Below, piece by piece: positions 45,760-54,640 of a DNA stretch of 64,000 nucleotides. Position 1 is the first letter of the stretch. Each line of letters begins with the position of its first letter. The notes beneath the pieces were generated by a model that saw nothing but the letters and a program-made list of their open reading frames with translations, was not told where the DNA came from and did no database searches. Position numbers and translations under genes: made by a program. Source of the stretch: an uncultured Lachnospiraceae bacterium (GTDB taxonomy: Bacteria; Bacillota; Clostridia; Lachnospirales; Lachnospiraceae); contig CALWLS010000001.1 of NCBI GenBank assembly GCA_944381575.1, forward strand, positions 62,001-126,000. Direction: 5' to 3'.

Positions 45760-46601
45760 GTTTTGAAGGCCTTGCCGTGGAATATTCAGAATATCTCGCA
45801 GGCCTTGGCATGAAAAAGAGCACCACAGCCTTCTACATTAAGGATGCAGAGGGCTTTTTTTCATGGGTAAGGGAAAATACCGGGGCAGATAAGCTGGAGA
45901 CAGGCCGCGAGGAGATAGAAGCTTATACTGCTTATTTAAGAAGCCTGGGAATATCACCGGCAACGGAAGCCCGCTGTATATCCTCGCTCAGGCGCTTTTT
46001 CAGATGGGCGAGCATGAGAGGTTATATTTATTTTGACCCTACCCTTGGATTAAAGCAGCCGAAGCTTATAAAAAAACAGCCTGAGATACTTACTCAGTCC
46101 GAGATATTGAGCATATTGAGCGCCGTGGATAAAAAAACTCCCAAGGGATTAAGGGACAGGGCGATGATAGAGCTCATGTTTACTACCGGGATATCCGTGT
46201 CGGAGCTTTTGGGACTTAAAGCTGAGGGAGTGGATACCCGTAAAAGGCAGATAAGCGTCGGGGAAGGACGGGGCAGAGTGTTAAAGGTAACGGGCTCAGC
46301 CCTAAGATCACTGAAAAAATATGAAAGGATAAGGAGCGGGTCTGCGGATGGCAGCCTGGAGGAAGTCTTTTTCTTAAGCTGCCAGGGAAGGAAGATGACA
46401 AGGCAGGGCTTCTGGAAGCTGTTTAAGAGCTATGCTGTAACGGCCGGGATAGAAAAGGATGTCTCGCCGGAAGCCTTAAGACACAGCTTTGCGGTAAATG
46501 CCTTTTTATCCGGGGAATCCGCAGAAGAGGTCAGGAAAAAGCTTGGACATATAACAAAAAGCCCGACGCTCGAGTATGAGTCGATAGCGTCGGGAAAATG
46601 A
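45756..46601 (+). CDS. XerD-like tyrosine recombinase homologue with degenerate active site
   Basis: 281 aa, aligning along its whole length with XerC/XerD: N-terminal SAM-like DNA-binding domain (LEYLAGLG-type start, SSLRRFFRWASMRG) and a catalytic domain. Of the six catalytic residues, Arg-I is Ser147 (TTGISVSEL), the beta-strand Lys is Glu170 (GEG) and the His of HxxR is Glu239 (EALRH). R242, H265 (LGH) and the nucleophile Y274 remain. It is therefore probably unable to recombine DNA normally. Start ATG 45756 overlaps the previous stop; an in-frame ATG at 45738 is less likely. Ends one base before the convergent greA-like gene. Confidence 0.85.
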   Translation: MSFEGLAVEYSEYLAGLGMKKSTTAFYIKDAEGFFSWVRENTGADKLETGREEIEAYTAYLRSLGISPATEARCISSLRRFFRWASMRGYIYFDPTLGLKQPKLIKKQPEILTQSEILSILSAVDKKTPKGLRDRAMIELMFTTGISVSELLGLKAEGVDTRKRQISVGEGRGRVLKVTGSALRSLKKYERIRSGSADGSLEEVFFLSCQGRKMTRQGFWKLFKSYAVTAGIEKDVSPEALRHSFAVNAFLSGESAEEVRKKLGHITKSPTLEYESIASGK

Positions 46602-47117
46602 TCAGAAGCTGTGCATAACATCGGAGTCGGATTCACCGGTCTTTTCTATGGAGCGTATCACGACGGTGTAGGATTCGCCGCCGTCCACGGATATGCTTAC
46701 CCGGTCCCCTGTCCTGCGGCCTATGAGGGCGGAGCCAAGAGGGGATTCATTGGATATGAGCCTTTTTTGGGGATCGCATCTTATGGGAGTTACGATCCTG
46801 TATTTCTCAGTTTCATCGTCCTCCTCATAGTATACCTCCACGGTATTGTTTATTCCGACTGTATCCTCGTCGGGGCTTTCATCCACTACGGTGGCGAACC
46901 TCAGCATTTTTTCAAGATAGCGTATCCTGCTGTTGTTCTGGTTGTTATCCCTCTTGGCGCAGTAATATTCAAAATTTTCGGAAAGGTCGCCGAGAGCCCG
47001 GGCTTCCTTAAGAGCTTTAAGTGCCGCAGGACGGACGACAGTTTTTCTGTGTTCTATTTCTTCTTCTATGCGTTTTATGTCAGCTCTTGTGAGCTGCTCT
47101 GAACCGTTCAAGCTCAT
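46602..47117 (-). CDS. greA: GreA/GreB-family transcription elongation factor
   Basis: 171 aa. N-terminal coiled coil with the tip acidic motif GDLSENFEYYCAKRDNN, which reaches into RNA polymerase and stimulates transcript cleavage, and a C-terminal FKBP-like domain (ESPLGSALIGRRTGDRVSI). GGAGG lies nine bases before the ATG. It could be a second Gre paralogue rather than the main GreA. Its 3' end abuts the convergent recombinase-like gene with no gap and no terminator. Confidence 0.88.
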   Translation of the reverse strand: MSLNGSEQLTRADIKRIEEEIEHRKTVVRPAALKALKEARALGDLSENFEYYCAKRDNNQNNSRIRYLEKMLRFATVVDESPDEDTVGINNTVEVYYEEDDETEKYRIVTPIRCDPQKRLISNESPLGSALIGRRTGDRVSISVDGGESYTVVIRSIEKTGESDSDVMHSF

Positions 47118-47145
47118 TTCACATTACCTCCAAAAGCATCTATTT

Positions 47146-47174
47146 ATAATAATTGCAAGTCCCTTGAATGTAAA
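47146..47174 (-). promoter_or_regulatory. Promoter of the greA-like gene
   Basis: On the minus strand TTTACA (complement of 47169-47174), 17 bp and TATTAT (complement of 47146-47151), each 5 of 6 to consensus, about 29 bp before the start codon. Confidence 0.6.
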
Positions 47175-47220
47175 CCTCCAAAATATTTAAAAACAATCTT
47201 AAAACAGTGCTGTATACGGT

Positions 47221-47249
47221 TTGACATTGATTTTAGATAGTCTTATAAT
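47221..47249 (+). promoter_or_regulatory. Perfect consensus promoter of the MATE gene
   Basis: TTGACA (47221-47226), exactly 17 bp, TATAAT (47244-47249). It is divergent from the greA promoter and gives a leader of roughly 45 nt before ATG 47301. Confidence 0.92.
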
Positions 47250-47300
47250 TTAGCGAATGTAATAGAGCCATAGCTGTATTTTAAGAAGGGGTTTTTATTT

Positions 47301-48662
47301 ATGGCAGGCAGAAGTTCACATGAAATGGACATAACCCACGGAAGCGTTTTCCCGAAATATGTCTCTTTCATCATTCCAATGATGCTGACGTATCTTTTGC
47401 AGTATGCGTTCAATTCAGCGGACATGATAGTAATAGGCCAGTTTGAGGGAGCTGATTCGCTGGCGGCGGTAGGATCTACTACGGTACTTGTCAACCTTAT
47501 CGTCAATTTTTTTGCCGGGCTTTCCAACGGAGTCAACATAACGGTGGCGACGGACTATGCCGGAGAAAAATTCGATGATGTGTCCAAGGAAGTCCACACT
47601 GCCATGGCAACGGGACTTTTGGGCGGAGTGATATTCGGTGTGATCGGCATACTTTCATCAAGGCCGCTGCTTACGCTGATGCAGTCGCCGGATAATGTCA
47701 TCGATCTGTCGGTGGCCTATCTCTTCGCTTATTATATTGGAATGCCCGGACTGGTGCTCTATAACTTCTCGGCTGCGATATTAAGGGCGATAGGAGACAC
47801 GAGGCGCCCGATGAACTACCTTATATTTTCAGGGATCTTAAACGTGGTGCTGAACCTGTTTACTGTCATCGTGCTGGGGCTCGGAGTAGTGGGAGTCGGC
47901 ATAGCTACATCTGTTTCCAACTATGCTTCGGCACTGCTGACCATGAGAGCTCTTGTAAAAGAAGATTCATGCCTTAAGCTCAACTTAAACAGCATCGGCA
48001 TACAGAAGGACGTATTCAAGTCAATGATGAAGACCGGACTTCCTGTAGGGCTGCAGGGAAGCATCTTTTCAATATCTAACATAATGATACAGTCCTGCAT
48101 AAACAGCTTCGGCTCTGTGTACATGGCGGGAAATTCGGCTTCCCAGAGCCTTGAGGGCTTCCAGCAGGGGCTTATGAACGCCAACGCCAACACGCTGCTT
48201 ACTTTTACGAGCCAGAACGTTGGAGCCAAAAAATGGCTGAGAGCCCGTAAGTGCATAAAGGATATAATGATCTGGGGATGCATCGGGACGCTTGTCTTCG
48301 GCATAGTTATGGTAGTATTCAACAAGCCGCTTTTAGGACTGTTCACAAATGATCCGGATGCCATGAGTGTGGCGATGCGCAGGCTGCAGCCTATGGCGTT
48401 ATTCGCCTTCCTCGGCATAATAATGGACGGCATGGCAAACGGGCTGAGAGGCTTCGGCTATTCCATAGAGCCTATGGTGGCTACGCTGATCGGGGCCTGC
48501 GCCTTCAGGATCCTGTGGCTCATGACGCTGTTTGTGCTGTTCCCGGTATACGAGATGACATTTATTGTCTGGCCTGTGAGCTATGTGGTCACAGCCATTG
48601 CTGAGGGAATTATACTTAAGAAAAAGCTCAGGAGATTTCCTAAGCATGATCTTGAATTCTGA
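47301..48662 (+). CDS. MATE-family efflux transporter
   Basis: 453 aa, 12 helices, complete MatE fold: VSFIIPMMLTYLLQYAFNSAD, AAILRAIGDTRRPMNYLI and GLPVGLQGSIFSISNIMIQ are typical. It has its own consensus promoter, pointing to strong constitutive expression, unlike the other two MATE copies in the window. Substrate unknown. pncB follows 65 bp later. Confidence 0.92.
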   Translation: MAGRSSHEMDITHGSVFPKYVSFIIPMMLTYLLQYAFNSADMIVIGQFEGADSLAAVGSTTVLVNLIVNFFAGLSNGVNITVATDYAGEKFDDVSKEVHTAMATGLLGGVIFGVIGILSSRPLLTLMQSPDNVIDLSVAYLFAYYIGMPGLVLYNFSAAILRAIGDTRRPMNYLIFSGILNVVLNLFTVIVLGLGVVGVGIATSVSNYASALLTMRALVKEDSCLKLNLNSIGIQKDVFKSMMKTGLPVGLQGSIFSISNIMIQSCINSFGSVYMAGNSASQSLEGFQQGLMNANANTLLTFTSQNVGAKKWLRARKCIKDIMIWGCIGTLVFGIVMVVFNKPLLGLFTNDPDAMSVAMRRLQPMALFAFLGIIMDGMANGLRGFGYSIEPMVATLIGACAFRILWLMTLFVLFPVYEMTFIVWPVSYVVTAIAEGIILKKKLRRFPKHDLEF

Positions 48663-48675
48663 TATTTCAATGTAT

Positions 48676-48705
48676 GGGATATGCGGTATGAGGCCTGCAT
48701 ATCCC
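48676..48705 (+). promoter_or_regulatory. Hairpin in the pncB leader
   Basis: GGGATATGC pairs with GCATATCCC around a 12-base loop, 12 bases before the pncB ribosome binding site. No T-run follows, so it is a candidate for translational or processing control rather than termination. Confidence 0.5.
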
Positions 48706-48727
48706 AAAACCGTATATGGAGGGTCAT

Positions 48728-50194
48728 ATGAAACCTGATGAAAGAAACCTTACCCTGCTTACCGATTTTTATGAGCTTACCATGATGCAGGGCTACTTCA
48801 GGGAAGAGGAGCAGAATGTACAGGTGATATTCGACGCCTTTTTCAGGAGCAATCCGGATGGAAATGCATTTTCCATATCCTGCGGCCTGGAGCAGGTCAT
48901 ACAGCTTATAGAGAATTTTCATTTTGATGAGGATGACATAGAGTATCTTAAGTCCCTCGGCACCTTCCACGATGACTTTTTAGATTACCTGAGGGATTTT
49001 AAGTTCACCGGCAGCATATGGGCCATACCCGAGGGAAATGTCATGTTTCCAAGGGAGTCTGTGATAAAGGTGGCGGCGCCTATCATGCAGGCCCAGCTTT
49101 TAGAGACTGCCATACTTAATATCATCAATCATCAGTCCCTCATTGCCACAAAGGCCGCCAGGGTAGTGGAGGCAGCAGAGGGAGACGGGGTCATGGAGTT
49201 CGGATTAAGGAGAGCTCAGGGCCCGGACGCCGGCATATACGGAGCCAGGGCAGCAGTCATAGCAGGCTGCGTGGGCACATCAAACGTGCTTGCCGGACAG
49301 ATGTTTGACATACCTGTGCTCGGCACCCACGCCCACAGCTGGATAATGTCCTTTGAGGATGAGCTTTCGGCCTTCAGGGCATACGCAAAGCTTTATCCGG
49401 ATAACTGCATACTGCTGATAGACACATACGATACCTTAAAGTCGGGGCTTCCAAACGCCATAAAGGTATTTAAGGAAATGAGGGAGGCAGGGATAAAGCC
49501 TAAGAAATACGGCATCCGCATGGATTCGGGAGACCTTGCCTATCTTTCCAAAAAAGTAAAAAAGGCCTTTGACGCAGAAGGATTTTACGACGTGACGATC
49601 TCAGCCTCAAATGATCTGGATGAAAACCTTATCTCGTCACTGAAACAGCAGGGAGCCAAGATAAACAGCTGGGGAGTGGGGACGAATCTTATCACTTCAA
49701 AGGATACCCCTTCCTTCGGTGGCGTATATAAGCTCGCTGCCATTGAGGACAGGGCCACGGGGAAGTTTATCCCAAAGATAAAGGTATCGGAAAATACCGA
49801 AAAGGTCACAAATCCAGGCGATAAAGTCATTTACAGGATATACGGCAGGGATACGGGAAAGATAATCGCGGATCTTATAGCTTTAAAGGAGGAAAAATAC
49901 AGCACGGATGAGGATCTGCTGCTGTTTGATCCGGTTGAAACATGGAAAAAGACCCTGCTTAAAGCCGGCACATATACCATGAAGGAGCTTCTGATACCGG
50001 TATATCTAAACGGTGAGTGCGTATATAAGGACAGGCCGACGGTAATGGAGCTGCAGAAGATATGCAGGGAGGACATGGCGACCTTATGGGAGGAGTCAAG
50101 GAGGCTTACGAACCCGAGTACGGTACATGTGGACTTAAGCCGTCCGCTCTGGGAGCTCAAGCAGGCCATGCTTGATAAGTATAAGGCTGTATGA
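48728..50194 (+). CDS. pncB: Nicotinate phosphoribosyltransferase
   Basis: Makes nicotinate mononucleotide from nicotinate and PRPP for NAD salvage. 488 aa: LTDFYELTMMQGYF start motif, FGLRRAQGPDAG, GTHAHSWIMSF and the catalytic RMDSGDLAYLSKKV region with YDTLKSG. GGAGGG at 48718-48723 fits ATG 48728 better than ATG 48716. It precedes ileS by 52 bp on the same strand. Confidence 0.94.
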   Translation: MKPDERNLTLLTDFYELTMMQGYFREEEQNVQVIFDAFFRSNPDGNAFSISCGLEQVIQLIENFHFDEDDIEYLKSLGTFHDDFLDYLRDFKFTGSIWAIPEGNVMFPRESVIKVAAPIMQAQLLETAILNIINHQSLIATKAARVVEAAEGDGVMEFGLRRAQGPDAGIYGARAAVIAGCVGTSNVLAGQMFDIPVLGTHAHSWIMSFEDELSAFRAYAKLYPDNCILLIDTYDTLKSGLPNAIKVFKEMREAGIKPKKYGIRMDSGDLAYLSKKVKKAFDAEGFYDVTISASNDLDENLISSLKQQGAKINSWGVGTNLITSKDTPSFGGVYKLAAIEDRATGKFIPKIKVSENTEKVTNPGDKVIYRIYGRDTGKIIADLIALKEEKYSTDEDLLLFDPVETWKKTLLKAGTYTMKELLIPVYLNGECVYKDRPTVMELQKICREDMATLWEESRRLTNPSTVHVDLSRPLWELKQAMLDKYKAV

Positions 50195-50246
50195 TAAAAT
50201 TAAAGACTGCCAATTAATAAAACCATTTATCAGAGGAGGAATGAAA

Positions 50247-53200
50247 ATGGCGTTATACACTAAGGTTGACACCTCCATGAATTTCGTGGAAAGAGAAAAG
50301 GAGATCGAGAAATTCTGGAAGGACAACGACATTTTTGAAAGATCCATCAAAGAACATGAAGGCGATCCGAGCTATGTATTTTATGACGGGCCCCCTACGG
50401 CAAACGGTAAGCCGCACATAGGCCATGTGCTCACAAGATGTATCAAGGATCTTATTCCAAGATATCAGACCATGAAGGGCAAGATGGTACCCCGTAAGGC
50501 AGGCTGGGATACCCACGGGCTTCCGGTTGAGATAGAGGTAGAAAAGCAGATCGGGATCAACGGCAAGGATCAGATAGAGAATTACGGGATAGCTCCGTTT
50601 ATAGAGCTCTGCAAGGAGAATGTCTGGAAATATAAGCACATGTGGGAGGATTTCTCCTTCAGAGTTGGATTCTGGGCAGATATGGAGCATCCTTATGTTA
50701 CATATTATGACGATTATATCGAATCCGTGTTCTGGGCGTTAAAGGAGATCTGGAACAAGGGACTGTTATATAAGGGTTTCAAGATAGTTCCTTACTGTCC
50801 AAGGTGCGGGACGCCCCTTTCATCCCATGAGGTGGCTCAGGGCTACAAGGATGTAAAGGAGCGCTCAGCCATAGTACGTTTCAAGTGCGCCGACGAGGAT
50901 GCATATATACTTGCATGGACCACGACGCCGTGGACCCTTCCTTCAAACGTGGCACTCTGCGTTAATCCTGAGGAGGATTATGTAAAGGTAAAGGGCGGGG
51001 ACGGCCTCGTTTATTATGTGGGAGCAGCCCTTAAGGATAAGCTCTTAGGCGAGGATGCCGAGATCCTTACGCATATGAAGGGCAGCGAGCTTGAGCATAA
51101 GGAGTACGTGCCTATATTTAAAAAGGCGGCGGAGCTTGCGGAAAAGCAGCATAAAAAGGCCCACTACGTGACCTGCGCTGATTACGTCACAATGACTGAC
51201 GGTACCGGCATAGTACACATCGCTCCGGCCTTCGGTGAAGACGACGCCAATGTCGGAAGAAAATACGAGCTTCCTTTTGTACAGTTAGTAGACGAAAAGG
51301 GATGCATGACCGACGGCGAGGAGTGGAACGGCCTGTTTGTTAAAAAGGCTGATCCTAAGGTGCTTAAGAACTTAGAGGAGAGAGGCCTTCTGTTTGCGGC
51401 TCCGGAGTTCGAGCACAGCTATCCTCACTGCTGGAGATGCAATACTCCGCTTTTATATTACGCAAGAGAGTCCTGGTACATAGCCATGAGTAAGGTAAAG
51501 GACGACCTTGTAAGAAATAACGCTACGGTCAACTGGATACCTGAGAGCATAGGAAAGGGAAGGTTCGGCGAATGGATCGCAAATGTTCAGGACTGGGCCT
51601 TATCCAGAAACCGTTACTGGGGAACCCCGCTTCCTATATGGGAGTGCGAGTGCGGCCACAGAGAGTGCATCGGAAGCCGTAAGGAGCTTAAGGAAAAGAG
51701 CTGCAATTACGATGAGGTGCTTTCAGAGTTAAAGGCGGCGGGAGACAAGGGCTACAGCGGAGACAGCATAGAGCTCCATAGGCCTTACGTAGATAAGATA
51801 GAGCTTACCTGTCCGCACTGCGGCGGCAGGATGAAGCGCATAACCGACGTTATTGACTGCTGGTTCGATTCCGGTGCGATGCCTTTTGCACAGCATCATT
51901 ATCCGTTTGAAAATAAGGAGCTGTTTGAAAAGGAATTCCCGGCACAGTTTATTTCAGAGGCGGTGGATCAGACAAGAGGCTGGTTCTATTCGCTGCTTGC
52001 GGAGTCCACACTGTTATTTAACAGGGCGCCTTATGAAAATGTAATAGTCCTCGGACATGTACAGGATGAGAACGGACAGAAGATGTCCAAGTCCAAGGGA
52101 AACGCCGTGGATCCTGTGGAGGCGTTAAATGAATTCGGTGCCGACGCCATAAGGTGGTACTTCTATACAAACTCAGCCCCATGGCTGCCTAACAGGTTCT
52201 ACGCCAAGGCTGTGACTGAGGGCCAGAGGAAGTTCCTCGGCACATTATGGAATACCTACGCCTTTTATATACTGTATGCAAACATAGACGACTTTGATCC
52301 GACCAAGTACGAGCTTAGACGCGAAGGACTTTCCGTCATGGACAGATGGATACTTTCCAAGATGAATTCCATGATAAAGTCGGTGGATACATGCATGTCA
52401 CAGTATAAAATACCTGAAGCCTGCAGCGCCCTCGAGGAGTTCGTTGACGATCTTTCCAACTGGTACGTAAGGCGCAGCCGTGAACGCTTCTGGAAGGCTG
52501 GTATGGAGCAGGATAAGATAGACGCTTATATGACTCTCTATACCGCCATATATAACACGATACTCTGTGCGGCTCCGTTTATTCCGTTTATGACGGATGC
52601 CATATACCAGAACATGGTAAGGAGCGTGGATAAGACGGCCAAGGAGTCGGTACATCTCTGCGATTTCCCTGAGGTGGACGAAGCAAGGATCGATGAGGGA
52701 CTTGAAAAGTCCATGGATGAGGTATTGAGCATAGTTATCCTCGGAAGGGCTGCAAGAAACCTTTCAGGCTTAAAGAACAGGCAGCCTATCGCCAACATGT
52801 ATGTCAGGTCTGACATAGAGCTCAATGATTTCTTCAAGGCGATCATCACTGATGAGCTTAATGTCAAGAGCGTGATATTCAAGGATGACGTAAGCGAGTA
52901 TACGGCCTACACCTTTAAGCCGCAGCTTAAGACTGTCGGTCCTAAGTACGGAAAGAACCTCAATTTCATCAGGAAGTATCTCACAGAGATAGACGGAAGC
53001 ACGGCCATGGATGAGCTTAAGAAAAACGGAGCTCTGCGCTTCAGCGCCCCTGACGGAACAGATATAGAGCTTACAAAGGAAGACCTCCTCATAGATTCCT
53101 CCAAAAAGGACGGTTATGTTACCCAGGAGGATATTCACACCACGGTAGTCCTTGATACAAATCTTACGGATGAGCTTATCAGGGAAGGCTTCATGAGGGA

Positions 53201-53432
53201 GATAATCTCCAAGGTCCAGACCATGCGTAAGGAAGCCGGCTTTGAGGTCATGAACCATATAATCATCACCTGCGAAGGCTCTGAAAGACTCTATGAGGTG
53301 ATCCGTGAGTTTGGCGGTGAGATCTGCCATGACTGCATGGCCGACGCCATTGAGATAAGGACGCCGGAAGGATATACAAAGGACTGGGATATAAACGGAG
53401 AGCCTTTGTCCATAGGCGTAAAAAGGGTTTAA
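50247..53432 (+). CDS. ileS: Isoleucyl-tRNA synthetase (type 2-like)
   Basis: Charges tRNA-Ile. 1061 aa. Class I motifs: PHIGH at 56-60 and KMSKS at about 612-616; CP1 editing domain; Cys-rich zinc-binding sites (YCPRCGTP, CPHCGG). Length above 1030 aa and segments such as GWDTHGLPVE match the longer IleRS2 class, members of which often resist mupirocin, rather than the roughly 920-aa bacterial IleRS1. The start is ATG 50247 because AGGAGG ends seven bases upstream; ATG 50241 is too close. No T-box leader is seen. Confidence 0.93.
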   Translation: MALYTKVDTSMNFVEREKEIEKFWKDNDIFERSIKEHEGDPSYVFYDGPPTANGKPHIGHVLTRCIKDLIPRYQTMKGKMVPRKAGWDTHGLPVEIEVEKQIGINGKDQIENYGIAPFIELCKENVWKYKHMWEDFSFRVGFWADMEHPYVTYYDDYIESVFWALKEIWNKGLLYKGFKIVPYCPRCGTPLSSHEVAQGYKDVKERSAIVRFKCADEDAYILAWTTTPWTLPSNVALCVNPEEDYVKVKGGDGLVYYVGAALKDKLLGEDAEILTHMKGSELEHKEYVPIFKKAAELAEKQHKKAHYVTCADYVTMTDGTGIVHIAPAFGEDDANVGRKYELPFVQLVDEKGCMTDGEEWNGLFVKKADPKVLKNLEERGLLFAAPEFEHSYPHCWRCNTPLLYYARESWYIAMSKVKDDLVRNNATVNWIPESIGKGRFGEWIANVQDWALSRNRYWGTPLPIWECECGHRECIGSRKELKEKSCNYDEVLSELKAAGDKGYSGDSIELHRPYVDKIELTCPHCGGRMKRITDVIDCWFDSGAMPFAQHHYPFENKELFEKEFPAQFISEAVDQTRGWFYSLLAESTLLFNRAPYENVIVLGHVQDENGQKMSKSKGNAVDPVEALNEFGADAIRWYFYTNSAPWLPNRFYAKAVTEGQRKFLGTLWNTYAFYILYANIDDFDPTKYELRREGLSVMDRWILSKMNSMIKSVDTCMSQYKIPEACSALEEFVDDLSNWYVRRSRERFWKAGMEQDKIDAYMTLYTAIYNTILCAAPFIPFMTDAIYQNMVRSVDKTAKESVHLCDFPEVDEARIDEGLEKSMDEVLSIVILGRAARNLSGLKNRQPIANMYVRSDIELNDFFKAIITDELNVKSVIFKDDVSEYTAYTFKPQLKTVGPKYGKNLNFIRKYLTEIDGSTAMDELKKNGALRFSAPDGTDIELTKEDLLIDSSKKDGYVTQEDIHTTVVLDTNLTDELIREGFMREIISKVQTMRKEAGFEVMNHIIITCEGSERLYEVIREFGGEICHDCMADAIEIRTPEGYTKDWDINGEPLSIGVKRV

Positions 53433-53451
53433 GTAAAAGAGGTGTTCTTTC

Positions 53452-54585
53452 GTGGTAAAGATAGATGTTGTTTCAGGATTTCTTGGAGCGGGGAAAACGA
53501 CTTTTATCAGGAAGCTGATATCGGAAGCCCTTAAGGGCGAAAAGATAGTCCTTATTGAAAATGAATTCGGAGAGATATCCATCGACGGAGGATTTTTAAA
53601 GGATTCAGGCATAGAGATAAGGGAAATGTCCCAGGGCTGCATATGCTGCTCACTGGTGGGGGATTTTGAAAAGTCCTTAAAAGAAGTCATCGAGAGGTTC
53701 GAGGCGGACAGGATCATAATCGAGCCCTCCGGAGTGGGAAAGCTTTCAGATGTCATGAAGGCCGTTACGGAGGCTTCCGCAAGTCTTGATGTATCGCTTA
53801 ATTCAGCGGTGACCATAGTTGACGCCAAAAAATGCAGGATGTATATGAAAAACTTCGGTGAGTTTTTCATAAACCAGATCCAGTATGCAGGGACGATAGT
53901 CCTAACCAGGACCGACATAGTCGACGACCATGGAGTGGAGGAAGCGGTAAGGCTCATAAGCGGCATCAACGACAGGGCGGAGATCATAACAACTCCGGTA
54001 TCCAGGCTTAAGGGAGAGAGGCTTCTTGAGATCATGGAAAAGCATGACAGCATGCTGGAGGAAATGATGAGAGAGGCTCTTAATGAGCCTGACGGCGAAT
54101 CAGAGGAGGAACACGAGCATCACCACCACCATCATGAGGGTCATGAACACGGACACTGTGAACATCATGAACATCATGAGGGCCATAAGCATCATGAAGG
54201 CCACGAGTGTTGCGGACATCATGACCATGACGGCCATGAGCACCATGAAGGACATGAGTGCTGCGGTCACCACGAGCATGGACATGGCCATGAGCATGGA
54301 CACGACGCGGATGAGGTATTTGAATCCTGCGGCTTTACCAACGTCCCAAAGATCTCGAAAGAGAAGCTTGAATCAATACTAAAGGAGCTTTCTGAAGCCG
54401 GTGACGGCGTCATACTGAGAGCTAAAGGCATGCTCGAGGCCTCTGACAAGGATACCTGGTATTACTTCGATATGGTACCGGGGGAGTATGAGATAAGAGA
54501 AGGGCTGCCTGATTATACCGGCAAGGTCTGCATCATCGGAAGCGGCCTTGACGGGGAAAACTTAAAGCACATGTTTTTTGACTGA
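53452..54585 (+). CDS. G3E GTPase (CobW/ZNG1-like, COG0523) with His-rich metal-binding tract
   Basis: 377 aa, GTG start with AGAGGTG about eight bases upstream. P-loop GFLGAGKTT (9-17), switch-like Cys motif GCICC (C63, C65, C66) that binds zinc, IIEPSGVG Walker B region and LTRTDIV as the G4 (NKxD-like) motif. About residues 222-290 consist of His, Glu, Gly and a few Cys (for example HHHHHHEGHEHGHC and two GHECCGHH units), a putative metal store. The CobW C-terminal domain (GVILRAKGML) closes the protein. Family role: GTP-driven delivery of zinc or another metal to a client. It follows ileS, but the client is unknown. Confidence 0.88.
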   Translation: MVKIDVVSGFLGAGKTTFIRKLISEALKGEKIVLIENEFGEISIDGGFLKDSGIEIREMSQGCICCSLVGDFEKSLKEVIERFEADRIIIEPSGVGKLSDVMKAVTEASASLDVSLNSAVTIVDAKKCRMYMKNFGEFFINQIQYAGTIVLTRTDIVDDHGVEEAVRLISGINDRAEIITTPVSRLKGERLLEIMEKHDSMLEEMMREALNEPDGESEEEHEHHHHHHEGHEHGHCEHHEHHEGHKHHEGHECCGHHDHDGHEHHEGHECCGHHEHGHGHEHGHDADEVFESCGFTNVPKISKEKLESILKELSEAGDGVILRAKGMLEASDKDTWYYFDMVPGEYEIREGLPDYTGKVCIIGSGLDGENLKHMFFD

Positions 54586-54591
54586 ATAAAG

Positions 54592-54622
54592 TACCGGATC
54601 GGGCCTTAAAACCCGGTCCGGT
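54592..54622 (+). repeat. 12-bp hairpin between the two G3E GTPase genes
   Basis: TACCGGATCGGG pairs with CCCGGTCCGGTA (one T-G wobble) with an eight-base loop. There is no T-run, so probably an mRNA-stabilising intra-operon structure rather than a terminator. Confidence 0.6.
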
Positions 54623-54640
54623 AAGCGTGATTAAAGACAT

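Noticed and set aside
45756..46601. Active integrase marking a mobile element
   Set aside because: Three catalytic residues are replaced, no attachment-site repeats or other mobile genes are nearby, and flanking genes are core.
50195..50246. T-box riboswitch before ileS
   Set aside because: The gap is only 52 bp and lacks the T-box sequence and an antiterminator/terminator pair.
52770..54053. 427-codon minus-strand open frame across the ileS end and the G3E GTPase
   Set aside because: It lies antisense to two strongly supported genes, has a low-complexity composition and no RBS; it is a shadow.
54100..54310. Simple tandem repeat or assembly artefact
   Set aside because: The repetitive DNA stays in frame and encodes a His-rich metal-binding tract typical of G3E GTPases.
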